A DNA stretch of 64,000 nucleotides from Candidatus Amoebophilus asiaticus 5a2 (lineage in GTDB: Bacteria > Bacteroidota > Bacteroidia > Cytophagales > Amoebophilaceae): assembly GCF_000020565.1 (NCBI RefSeq), contig NC_010830.1, positions 1,778,001 through 1,842,000 of the forward strand, written 5' to 3'. Position numbers and translations under genes: made by a program. Under the pieces are notes generated by a model that saw nothing but the letters and a program-made list of their open reading frames with translations, was not told the origin of the DNA and searched no databases. Position 1 is the first letter of the stretch, and each line of letters opens with the position of its first letter. This document shows positions 21,470 through 30,803 of this stretch, in pieces.

Positions 21470-21830
21470 ATGATAAGCTATCTAAGCGATTTAACCGACA
21501 AGCAATGGTTTTTAATTAAAGATTATTTTGATAAAGGGAATTATGTCAAGAGCCGTAAGTATAGCCAACGCATGTTGATCAATGCAGTATTTTATATCAT
21601 TAGAACAGGTTGTCAATAGCGTTTTTTTTACCTAAAGACTACCCACCTTGGAAAACAGTCTATAGCTTTTACAAACGAGCGAAGGATGAAGGCATTTGGG
21701 AGAAAGTAATGCGATCCCTGGTGGAAAAGAGTCGTCTCAAATTAGGTAGGAATGCCACTCCAAGCTATAGCATCATTGATTCACACACTTAAGCTGGCTT
21801 CTTGTGGTAAAGCAAATTAATGTTGGCATG
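21470..21830 (+). pseudogene. Second IS5-type transposase relic
   Basis: A good ribosome binding site (AAAGGAGG) precedes the ATG at 21470. The reading runs MISYLSDLTDKQWFLIKDYF to RTGCQ, then TAG replaces the tryptophan of GCQWR. The frame is lost in a run of eight T and resumes as FLPKDYPPWKTVYSFY at about 21623, reaching SYSIIDSHT before another shift near 21790. The remaining catalytic half cannot be recognised. It belongs to a different subtype from the element at 20524. Confidence 0.75.
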
Positions 21831-22241
21831 TACTCTTTGATGGCTAGTATCTAGTATAAAGAATGTGTGCACTAATGTATATACATTTCATGCCTAATTG
21901 ATGGCAAGCTCTACTTAAAACTAATCGAGGTAGCACAAGAGTTGGAGTACAGGTATTCGGAGTGTAGTAGGAGGGTGATTATTGGCCCCTAAAAAAAAAG
22001 CTATATGATTAATGATAAAATAGTTAGCACTCGCCTTGAAAACATGCTTGCCAGAACCACAACGCATACATATACTTTAGCAGGTGACAATAATTTTTGA
22101 TAATAGAATTGTGGCTAGCTAGGTGATTATAATTTTTTATAATTATTTCTTGCATGTTTGAAATAAATTATCTAAATATAGGTCATACATAATTACCACA
22201 TTTTTAATTAGTTAATTATTAACGTTTAAAAACAGTAAACT
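21831..22241. other. Intergenic stretch upstream of the toxin locus
   Basis: AT-rich sequence with no clear gene; part may be unrecognisable transposase debris. A perfect short palindrome of ATTATAA and TTATAAT type lies near 22127-22147. No convincing promoter was found. Confidence 0.4.
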
Positions 22242-22562
22242 ATGTACAGTGCCCCCATCATTTTAATACCCTTTAGCCAGTTGCTAATGAGTTTTGGCAA
22301 CTTTAACATCACTATACAAGAGGAAGTTAGTAAAGAGAATACTAAAACAGAACAAGTAGTAACCTTATCGACTGAATTGATAGATAGTACTACAGAGGTT
22401 TCTTTCTCGAAGGAATGCAAAGCTAGTGAGATTATCAATATACCTTCATCGCTTATTTTTGATAAATCCCTACGGGGTGATCAAGAGCTAGCATATACTC
22501 CTTTGGTATTGCAATCAACGGAACCAGTACGGTTAGCATTTTCTTACCCATTGCTCTATTGA
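22242..22562 (+). CDS. Small hypothetical protein upstream of the TcB-TcC gene
   Basis: An open frame of 106 codons from ATG to stop, ending 24 bases before the toxin gene start. I do not recognise it. The N-terminus (APIILIPFSQLLMSFGNF) is hydrophobic enough for a weak signal; the rest is polar and threonine/serine-rich (TKTEQVVTLSTELIDSTTEV). Its only support is length, a normal start and tight spacing to the toxin gene. It could be translated in the same operon or be a chance ORF. Confidence 0.4.
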   Translation: MYSAPIILIPFSQLLMSFGNFNITIQEEVSKENTKTEQVVTLSTELIDSTTEVSFSKECKASEIINIPSSLIFDKSLRGDQELAYTPLVLQSTEPVRLAFSYPLLY

Positions 22563-22586
22563 TATTAACTTAAAACAAGATGAACG

Positions 22587-25500
22587 ATGAACAAAGAATT
22601 AGAAAATCAAACCTCATCTTCCCAATCCCAATTTCTTAAAACGGATAGAGGGAAAACTAAATCGAATACTATTGAAATTCCATCTATTGCTTTGCCCAAA
22701 GGTGGGGGTGCCATAAAAGGTATCGATGAAAAGTTTTCTGTGAATGCAGTAAATGGTACGGCTTCATTCACAATTCCTTTGCCTTTTTCGCAGGCTCGGA
22801 GTGTTACTCCATCTCTCAGTTTAGCTTACAATTCTGGAGGCGGTAATGGCGTTTTTGGGTTAGGTTGGGCAATGGGGCTTGCTTCCATAAAACGAAAAAC
22901 TGACAAAGAACTTCCCCAATATTTCGATGCCATAGAGTCTGATACCTTCCTTTTTTCTGAAGCGGAGGATTTGGTTCCGGTCTATAAAAAGGAATATAAA
23001 AAGGAAACTGATGGCAGCTTGAGCAAAGATGCTGATGGAAATTATATAATCTATTTTATCAAAGATGCTAAGGGGAATTATGTTATTGATGAAAAAGATT
23101 CTTTGGATAGATCCTATACGATCAGGTTTTATAAACCTCGTATAGAAGGGTTATTTGCCCACATTGAAAAATGGACGCACAAATCTTCTAGAGAAATTAA
23201 ATGGAGGGTCATTACAAGGGAAAATGTGACTACACTTTTTGGTTGGAGTGTAAATTCGAGAATTGCAGACCCCAATGACATGAATAGAGTTTTTGAATGG
23301 CTGCCTGAATTTGTTTTTGACGACAAAGGAAATTGTTCGCAATACATCTACAAAAAAGAAGATAAGGCAGGTTTTGACCATGCACAGTTACACAATTGCA
23401 ACCGTTTTCAGAATGAACACATTACTTATACCAATTTATACCTAGAAAAAATTTTGTACGGTAACAAAACGCCTTACAAAAGCTTCCATGATCCCTATCC
23501 GAAAGAGACTGATTACCTGTTCCAAACTCTATTTGATTACGGAGAATATAACCCCGATGCTCCTTATAATAAGATAAAAGAATGGGATTTTAGAAAAGAT
23601 GCCTTTTCCGATTACAAACCAGGTTTTGAAATTCGCACTGCCCGCTTATGTAAGCGGGTTTTACTTTTCCATCATTTTGATGAACTCCATGGTGGCTCTG
23701 CCTTAGTAAGATCCCTGAATTTTGAATATGATACGGCTACCGAAGAAAGTTTTACGTTCCTAAAATCCATTACAGCATTTGGCTACATTAAGCAAGCTAC
23801 CGGGAATTATACCCATAAACACCTCCCCGCTACAGAATTTATCTACCAAAAACATGAATGGAATCCCACCCTAAAAACCATTTCATTTGACGATATAGTG
23901 CACGCCCCTTCTGGCCTGGATGAACCGTCATACCAGTTTATTGACCTATTTAATGAAGGCTTATCAGGCATACTTACCGAACAGGGAGAAGGCTGGTATT
24001 ACAAACATAATCTGGGAGGCGGGAAATTTGAGCAAGCCAAATTAGTTGCTCCTAAGCCCTCATTCGCTGGCTTGGGCAATTCGTTACAATTAATGGACCT
24101 AGATGCTGATGGAGGTAAACAACTAGTCAGCCTTAGTAGTGAACCAAAAGGTTTCTTTGAGCTAAATGATGAGGAAGAATGGCAACCGTTCCGAAGTTTT
24201 GACAACTTACCCAACATTAACCTAGCAGATCCCAATACCCGGATGCTTGACTTAAATGGCGATGGAAGGCCTGAAGTCTTAATTACAGAAGACCACGTAT
24301 TTACCTGGTATGAATCAGTTGGCAGAAAAGGTTTTAAACATAGCTGCAAAACGGTTAAACCATTTGATGAAGAAGAAGGCCCTCATATCGTATTTGCTGA
24401 GCCTACACAAACTATCTTTCTAGCAGATATGTCAGGTGATGGAATGTCTGATATTGTGCGGATTCGCAATAATGAAGTTTGTTATTGGCCTAACCTAGGC
24501 TATGGAAAATTTGGCGCCAAAGTAAGTATGGACCATGCTCCAGTATTTGACCAACTAGGTGCCTTTGATCCAGCTTATTTAAGGTTAGCTGATATTGATG
24601 GTTCCGGCACCACGGATATCATTTATTTAGGCAAGAATACATTCACCTGTTGGATGAACTTAAGCGGAAATGCCTTTAGTAGAACCCCCTTTGAAATAGA
24701 TGCTTTTCCTGAAATTCACAACCAATCCAAAATAACTGTAACCGATATATTGGGAAATGGCGTTGCCTGCATCGTATGGTCAAGTAACCTGCCTAAAGAT
24801 ACTCAGGCACCCTTGAAATACATTGATTTGATGAGCAGTAAGAAACCGCATATTATGGTGGGTTACAAGAACAACTTAGGTAAAGAAGTTTCCTTGAAAT
24901 ACACTCCTTCCACTCAATTTTACTTAGAAGATAAACGCGACGGAAAACCCTGGGTAACCAAGCTGCATTTTCCTGTTCACTGCATCTCCGAAATAGAAAC
25001 AAGAGATACGATTTCTGGTTATCGTTTTGTGAATACTTATAAATACCATCACGGTTATTATGACCATGCGGAACGGGAATTCAGAGGCTTCGGGATGGTA
25101 GAGCAAACCGATGCAGAGCATTTTGAACATTGGGTAAAAGGCAATAATAGTAATATTGTTGACAAAACCCTTCATCAAGAACCTGTTATTACCAAGTCCT
25201 GGTTTCATACTGGCGCATTTCTAAGCCGAGAAAGAATTCTTAATCAATTCGAACACGAATACTGGTATAAGGAAATGATTCGGCAAGGCTTTATTGATGT
25301 AGTCAATCATGAACATTCTCTACCCGATGCTCGCCTGATAGCTGCCCCCGGATTAGACAATTCCATCATTAAGGAACTAAGTGCCCAGGAATGGCAAGAA
25401 GCAGTACGCGCCTGCAAAAGCATGGCTTTACGTTCAGAAATTTTTGCCAAAGATGCGCCGCTGTCTGGGGCTACTCCTGAACAAGTAAAAAGAGCGCTGA

Positions 25501-28500
25501 CCCCTTATTCTGTTGCTACGCATAATTGCGTGATTGAGCTCCTGCAACCCAAAGGACAGAATAAACATGCGGTATTTGTAGTAAAAGAAAGCGAAGCGAT
25601 TACCTATAGTTATGAGCGGAATACAGCGGCCCCCCGTATTGCCCATAACCTGAACATTCAACTGGATGAATACGGCAACGTGCTGGAGTCCGCATCAGTA
25701 GTTTATCCCCGGTTGATACCCAATACTATTTTACCTTCAGAAACCCAACAAGAGCAGCGAAAACCCATCATCATCTATACCCAAAATAAGTTCACCAATG
25801 ATAAGATAGGAAACAAGTTAGCCAATGATAAGATAGAAGATGATATGTATCGACTTCGGCTACCATCCGAAGTGAAAACATTTCAATTGAAAGAGGTTAA
25901 AAAAGCAGGTACTTTTTACGCCGTGAGTGATTTTGAAAATATACTTACAGATGCCAAGTCGGATGTTGCGCTCTATCATGAATTAGACAAGCCTTTATTA
26001 AAAGATCCTTTAACTGGAGAGGTAATAAAAGCCCAACGAAGACTTATAGAGCACATCCGCACTACTTATTATAACAACAACCTGAAAGAAGCCTTACCGC
26101 TCCATACCCTCGACTCTTTGGCCTTTCCTTTTGAAAGCTATCAATTAGCCTATACACCAGATTTATTGAACGATATTTTTCGTACAAAAGTAGATGCCGC
26201 CCTGATGGAGGAAGGCAAATTCACCCATAGTGAAGGAGATAATAACTGGTGGATACGCTCCGGCACAACACAATTTATCCAAGGAGCCGAAACTGCAAGC
26301 GATTCCCAAAACCGTTTTTATGTACCTATTTCCTATACTGATCCTTATGGAGCTATCACTAAAGTAAAGTATTACGGCAACTACTTCTTGTTTATTGAAG
26401 AAACAGAAGATGCATTAGGCAATAAGACCAAGGTGGATGAGTTTAATTTTCGTACTCTTTCACCCAAACGAATGCAAGATCCTAATGAGAATTTTTCGGA
26501 AGTACTGGTGGATGAACTAGGTTTGGTAAAGGCTATGGCGATTTGTGGTAAAGTCCACGAAGAAAATAATGAAAAAGTTCATGAATCTGATGACCTAGCT
26601 GGGTTAAATGAGTTTACAGATCCTGCTGAAAGTGCTTTAATCAGCAGTTTCTTGACTGCACCAGCCTCTAATATGCTGACCGCCCATGGAAAAACTCTGT
26701 TGCAGCACGCCACCGCCCGATTTGTCTATGATTTTGATGTCTATAAGCATACTGGAAAACCTGTAGTAGTAGCTTCTATTGTTCGAGAAGAACACTTTAA
26801 GAAGAAAAATGATTCGCCTATTCAGCTTAGCTTTGAATATTCCAATGGATTGGGACAAGTGGTGATGAGAAAAGTACAGGCAGAACTAGGACTAGCCAAG
26901 CAGGTTACCGTCCATGCTGATAATTCATATTCGATTGATAAAATTAATACTGCTAAGCTAAATCCTCAGCAACTTCGCTGGATAGGTAATGGCAGAACAG
27001 TACTGAACAACAAAGGAAATCCCGTAAAACAATACGAGCCTTATTTCTCTGTAACGCATCAATACGAAGACCTGAAGGAATTGGTGGAAACAGGGGTTAC
27101 ACCGCTGCTGTATTACGATGCCATGGGGCGAATGATCAAAACAGAAATGCCAGATGGGACATTCACCAAAACTGAATTCGATTCCTGGCAACAAAGCATG
27201 TATGACCAGAATGATACGGTATTGGAGTCTTCCTGGTACCATAAGCGTTTTAATCGCCTAATTGATGATAAATTAAAGGAGGCAGGCAAAGACCCTATCA
27301 AAGAAAAGCAAGCAGCAGAAGCAGCAGCCAAGCATGCGCATACACCCAATGTGCAGCACTTTGATACGTTGGGTAGGCCAGTATTGTCTATTGATCATAA
27401 CAAGAAAATTGACTCAGGGGATAACGATCTTTGCTATACCCACGTAAAGTTAGATGCCGAAGGCAATTTGCGAAGCATAACCGATGACCGTAAGAATACA
27501 GTAATGCAATACAAATATGATATGCTGGGCAGCATGGTCTATCAAAACAGCATGGATGCTGGGCAGCGTTGGTTGCTTACTAATATTATGGGAAATCCTT
27601 TACGCACCTGGGATGATGAACGTAACCATGAGTTTCAGTATTTCTATGATATCTTGCACCGCCCTACCTCCAGCAAAGTGCTAGGTGGAGATGGGAATAT
27701 AGCACTTAATCATATTTTTGACAGGATTTTTTATGGAGATGAGAAAAGTGAGTCTAATGCTGAATTGAGAAATGTGAGAGGCCGGATCGTTCGCCACTAT
27801 GACACAGGTGGTTTAATACATACTCCATCATATGACTTCAAAGGACAACCGCCTTTGACTACCAGAAAAGTATTTAGGAAATACAAAGAAGTAGCTAACT
27901 GGATAGATGCCAACCTAGCTACTGATCTAGAAGCCGACAGCTATGATTTCACTACAGAAACGGATGCATTGGGCAGAATTACCCGACAAACAGCTCCTGA
28001 TGGAAGCATCATTACTCCTTCCTATAATGAAGCAGGCTTACTCAATAGTGAAAGTGTTACCCATGCCAATCCTGCCCTTACTACTACCTATATCAAAGAC
28101 ATAGACTACAACGAAAAAGGCCAACGCAATAAGATTATCTATGGAAATGACGTAACAACCAAATTTTATTATGACGAAGAAACCTTCCGGATCACACGAT
28201 TAGAAAGCAAACGGAAAAACAACGACCCGCTGCAGGATTGGTATTATACGTACGATCCGGTAGGTAATATTACCCATATTGAAGATAAAAACATCCCAGT
28301 GGTATTTTTTAATAACCAAAAAATAACGGGTATTTCGTCCTATACGTATGATGCCCTCTATCGCCTGGTGGAAGCCACCGGCCGGGAAAATAATGCTGCC
28401 TTGACCTTTGGTAGCCAAGACAACTGGAACGATGCCCCTTTTAAGCATCAAGTCAATGTTGGTGACCCGATAGCAGTACGCAACTATACCCAACGCTATC

Positions 28501-30191
28501 AATATGACCCAGTGGGAAATATCCTACAAATGAAACATGTTGCCTGTGGCAATAACTGGACAAGAAATTATACCTACGAAGCCATGAACAATAGGCTTAT
28601 CCGTACCCAAGTAGGCTCACAAGTATGTTCAGAAGCAAACTTAGTAGAATGTCCAGAAATATGCTCAGAAGTCAGCCTAGAAGTAATTTCAGGGGCTTAT
28701 ACTTATCCTCACCATGCTCAACATGGCTATATGATTGCTATGCCACATTTGGAAGATATGGGCTGGAATTTTAAAGAGGAAGTAGTCAAAACCATTCGTC
28801 AACGCCGAACCAATGGAGGTACTCCTGAGACCACTTATTATCAGTACGATGGCCAAGGGCAACGAATAAGAAAATTAACTGAAAATCAAGCGGATGCTGG
28901 AGCTATCCCTACCAAAAAAGAAGAGCGGATTTATATAGCAGGCTACGAGATCTACAAAAAACATAGTAACACCCATGCAGGCTTAGAACGAACTAGTTTG
29001 AGCCTCATGGATGAAGGCCATCGCTTTGTAATGATAGAAACTCGTAACGATATAGACGACGGTACGGAAAAACATCTAGTACGCTACCAATTGCATAACC
29101 ATTTAGGTTCTGCAGCCTTAGAATTAGACGATAGTGCCCAGGTAATCAGTTATGAAGAATACCACCCCTATGGCACCACTGCCTACCAGGCCAACAACGC
29201 TGCCATTAAAGCTGCCGCCAAGCGCTACCGCTATACGGGTATGGAGCGGGATGAGGAAACAGGTTTGGAGTACCATAGTGCACGCTATTATGTGCCATGG
29301 TTGGGTAGGTGGTGTAGTGCAGATCCTATTGGGATTGGGGATGGGGTAAATGTGTATAGATATGTCGGTAATAACCCTGTGAACTTGCATGACCCAACAG
29401 GAGCGTTAGAATTTGAAAATTATGATGCCTATAAAGCTTATGTAGGAAATAAAGCTTTATCTGCTGACAAAATTGGAAGCCAGGGTCATTGGTTGAAAAG
29501 TGATAGAGAAAACAAAACGGATGTTTGGAGCGTAGCTAATACATTTAATCTTCAGCAAAAAGATGGCAACTTACAATATACTACAATTACACAAAGAGTA
29601 GCTTTTTACGGTTGGTTTCAGAAGCAAATTGAAGCAAAAGGTTTTGAAACAAAATGGGCAGGCGCTGCCTATATAATTGCACAGCAAATGTCATTAATGG
29701 ATGACAAGCTAGTAGCTTCATTAACAGATGATCAAATAATTAAATTTGCAAATGAGGGGAATAAAGCGATTTTTGATGATGTGTTTGATAATTTAAGAGA
29801 TCTGTACAATGGTCCAGTTCTCAAAGGAGACGCAGCCAGAAAGTGGAATGAAGCTACTTTAACCCACGAACAAAGAGATGTTGTGCAACCTATATATGCA
29901 CGGCAGACTCCTGAAACTATTAAAACCTTACAGTCATTAGCAGAGGGTACAGGCTGGAAAGCGACATTGGGTTTAATTTTTGATAGAAGGTTTCCAATAG
30001 GCGGGCCATTAAAATTTTCAGGTGATATAAGTAATTGGCAAGATAGGTATGCCCATGGAATGAACAAAGCTGTGCCGTTTTATAATAAATATGGTAGTTT
30101 GTTTAATTGGAACAAGCCAGGCGATGATAGGTTAGACTCAGTTTTTGACCCAGACAATCCTAGTTTACGGATAAAAGGCAACAAATTATAG
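22587..30191 (+). CDS. Fused TcB-TcC (SpvB/RHS) toxin subunit with unknown C-terminal cargo
   Basis: A 2534-residue protein with the order of a fused TcB-TcC. The SpvB N-terminal region is at about 35-115 (GIDEKFSVNAVNGTASFTIP, PSLSLAYNSGGGNGVFGLGW). Four FG-GAP/VCBS-like repeats follow at about 495-690 (LQLMDLDADGG, MLDLNGDGRPE, FLADMSGDGMSD, LRLADIDGSGTTD). The TcdB middle region starts around 760, and RHS/YD repeats run from about 1300 to 2160 (YTYDPVGNITHIED, YQYDPVGNILQMKH). The RHS core is at about 2160-2273 (YHSARYYVPWLGRWCSADPIG, YRYVGNNPVNLHDPTG). DPIG at 2246 and DPTG at 2269 match the conserved pair linked to self-cleavage in TcC/Rhs proteins. The last 260 residues would be the cargo released in the shell. 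No signal peptide is seen. Base composition looks richer in G+C than the flanks. TcA lies downstream on the same strand. Confidence 0.9.
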   Translation: MNKELENQTSSSQSQFLKTDRGKTKSNTIEIPSIALPKGGGAIKGIDEKFSVNAVNGTASFTIPLPFSQARSVTPSLSLAYNSGGGNGVFGLGWAMGLASIKRKTDKELPQYFDAIESDTFLFSEAEDLVPVYKKEYKKETDGSLSKDADGNYIIYFIKDAKGNYVIDEKDSLDRSYTIRFYKPRIEGLFAHIEKWTHKSSREIKWRVITRENVTTLFGWSVNSRIADPNDMNRVFEWLPEFVFDDKGNCSQYIYKKEDKAGFDHAQLHNCNRFQNEHITYTNLYLEKILYGNKTPYKSFHDPYPKETDYLFQTLFDYGEYNPDAPYNKIKEWDFRKDAFSDYKPGFEIRTARLCKRVLLFHHFDELHGGSALVRSLNFEYDTATEESFTFLKSITAFGYIKQATGNYTHKHLPATEFIYQKHEWNPTLKTISFDDIVHAPSGLDEPSYQFIDLFNEGLSGILTEQGEGWYYKHNLGGGKFEQAKLVAPKPSFAGLGNSLQLMDLDADGGKQLVSLSSEPKGFFELNDEEEWQPFRSFDNLPNINLADPNTRMLDLNGDGRPEVLITEDHVFTWYESVGRKGFKHSCKTVKPFDEEEGPHIVFAEPTQTIFLADMSGDGMSDIVRIRNNEVCYWPNLGYGKFGAKVSMDHAPVFDQLGAFDPAYLRLADIDGSGTTDIIYLGKNTFTCWMNLSGNAFSRTPFEIDAFPEIHNQSKITVTDILGNGVACIVWSSNLPKDTQAPLKYIDLMSSKKPHIMVGYKNNLGKEVSLKYTPSTQFYLEDKRDGKPWVTKLHFPVHCISEIETRDTISGYRFVNTYKYHHGYYDHAEREFRGFGMVEQTDAEHFEHWVKGNNSNIVDKTLHQEPVITKSWFHTGAFLSRERILNQFEHEYWYKEMIRQGFIDVVNHEHSLPDARLIAAPGLDNSIIKELSAQEWQEAVRACKSMALRSEIFAKDAPLSGATPEQVKRALTPYSVATHNCVIELLQPKGQNKHAVFVVKESEAITYSYERNTAAPRIAHNLNIQLDEYGNVLESASVVYPRLIPNTILPSETQQEQRKPIIIYTQNKFTNDKIGNKLANDKIEDDMYRLRLPSEVKTFQLKEVKKAGTFYAVSDFENILTDAKSDVALYHELDKPLLKDPLTGEVIKAQRRLIEHIRTTYYNNNLKEALPLHTLDSLAFPFESYQLAYTPDLLNDIFRTKVDAALMEEGKFTHSEGDNNWWIRSGTTQFIQGAETASDSQNRFYVPISYTDPYGAITKVKYYGNYFLFIEETEDALGNKTKVDEFNFRTLSPKRMQDPNENFSEVLVDELGLVKAMAICGKVHEENNEKVHESDDLAGLNEFTDPAESALISSFLTAPASNMLTAHGKTLLQHATARFVYDFDVYKHTGKPVVVASIVREEHFKKKNDSPIQLSFEYSNGLGQVVMRKVQAELGLAKQVTVHADNSYSIDKINTAKLNPQQLRWIGNGRTVLNNKGNPVKQYEPYFSVTHQYEDLKELVETGVTPLLYYDAMGRMIKTEMPDGTFTKTEFDSWQQSMYDQNDTVLESSWYHKRFNRLIDDKLKEAGKDPIKEKQAAEAAAKHAHTPNVQHFDTLGRPVLSIDHNKKIDSGDNDLCYTHVKLDAEGNLRSITDDRKNTVMQYKYDMLGSMVYQNSMDAGQRWLLTNIMGNPLRTWDDERNHEFQYFYDILHRPTSSKVLGGDGNIALNHIFDRIFYGDEKSESNAELRNVRGRIVRHYDTGGLIHTPSYDFKGQPPLTTRKVFRKYKEVANWIDANLATDLEADSYDFTTETDALGRITRQTAPDGSIITPSYNEAGLLNSESVTHANPALTTTYIKDIDYNEKGQRNKIIYGNDVTTKFYYDEETFRITRLESKRKNNDPLQDWYYTYDPVGNITHIEDKNIPVVFFNNQKITGISSYTYDALYRLVEATGRENNAALTFGSQDNWNDAPFKHQVNVGDPIAVRNYTQRYQYDPVGNILQMKHVACGNNWTRNYTYEAMNNRLIRTQVGSQVCSEANLVECPEICSEVSLEVISGAYTYPHHAQHGYMIAMPHLEDMGWNFKEEVVKTIRQRRTNGGTPETTYYQYDGQGQRIRKLTENQADAGAIPTKKEERIYIAGYEIYKKHSNTHAGLERTSLSLMDEGHRFVMIETRNDIDDGTEKHLVRYQLHNHLGSAALELDDSAQVISYEEYHPYGTTAYQANNAAIKAAAKRYRYTGMERDEETGLEYHSARYYVPWLGRWCSADPIGIGDGVNVYRYVGNNPVNLHDPTGALEFENYDAYKAYVGNKALSADKIGSQGHWLKSDRENKTDVWSVANTFNLQQKDGNLQYTTITQRVAFYGWFQKQIEAKGFETKWAGAAYIIAQQMSLMDDKLVASLTDDQIIKFANEGNKAIFDDVFDNLRDLYNGPVLKGDAARKWNEATLTHEQRDVVQPIYARQTPETIKTLQSLAEGTGWKATLGLIFDRRFPIGGPLKFSGDISNWQDRYAHGMNKAVPFYNKYGSLFNWNKPGDDRLDSVFDPDNPSLRIKGNKL

Positions 30192-30216
30192 CTATAATCC
30201 CTAAAAATCACCCAAA

Positions 30217-30750
30217 TCAGTCGGTTATACTGAGTGACAGATATATACCGATCGGCTATGTCGAGTGGTTGTGAAAAGAGTATAAGTATGATAGTATGAA
30301 AAAGTTTTCAAGGTGGTGTCAGGAGTTCCCTCCTGACACAATAATATTCCTATTTTTGAGACATGGGATTAAGAAACAAGCAATTATATCATGATAAGAA
30401 TATATTTTTTATCACCACTACCTGCCATAATTGGTTCCCCTTGCTTAATATTGGAAACTCCATGTCTATCCTATCAGAAAGCCTTAATTTTTGTTCGAAT
30501 AAATATAATGCAGCTATTTTAGGATATGTATTGATGCCTAATCAAAACAGTCGCTCGGTTATGCCGAGTGACAAATATATACCGCTCGGCTGTGCTAAGT
30601 AATTGCAAGTAGGTAATAAGAAGAGCGCGTGGCCAGGAAGTCCTGACAGTCGCTCGGTTATACCGAGTGACCAATAATAGGCAATACTCGACACAGCCAA
30701 GTGATTGAGGAGAGTAAATAATCATCACTCGGCACAGCCGAGCGATAGTG
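30217..30750. repeat. Cluster of REP-like palindromes
   Basis: At least seven related short palindromes occur in both orientations. TCAGT..ACTGA lies at 30217-30233, and an imperfect inverse copy near 30248. CTCGGTTATGCCGAG lies at 30554-30568. Inverse copies are near 30582 and 30685, CTCGGTTATACCGAG near 30652, and CTCGGCACAGCCGAG near 30728. They share the core GCTCGG-TTATG/GTGCT-CCGAGTGAC. Opposed pairs resemble bacterial interspersed mosaic elements. They surround a RAYT-like gene fragment, the enzyme family thought to mobilise such repeats. Confidence 0.75.
30363..30545 (+). pseudogene. Truncated REP-associated tyrosine transposase (RAYT/Y1 family)
   Basis: The frame starts MGLRNKQLYHDKNIFFITTT, continues CHNWFPLLNIGN, and reaches NAAILGYVLMPNQ. 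This is the N-terminal strand-helix pattern of Y1 (HUH-type) transposases, where the next residues should be HIHLI, supplying the metal-binding histidines. Here the homology stops exactly at that point and the sequence runs into a REP-like palindrome (30551 on). The catalytic HUH motif and tyrosine are therefore missing and the fragment cannot be active. Confidence 0.7.
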
Positions 30751-30803
30751 GAAGAAAGGTATTCAAAATATGGTTATAGTAAACCATTTCATGGATTTTA
30801 CTA

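Noticed and set aside
30217..30750. CRISPR-like array
   Set aside because: Repeats are palindromic, alternate in orientation, are irregularly spaced around a gene fragment and differ in sequence. No cas genes are in the window.
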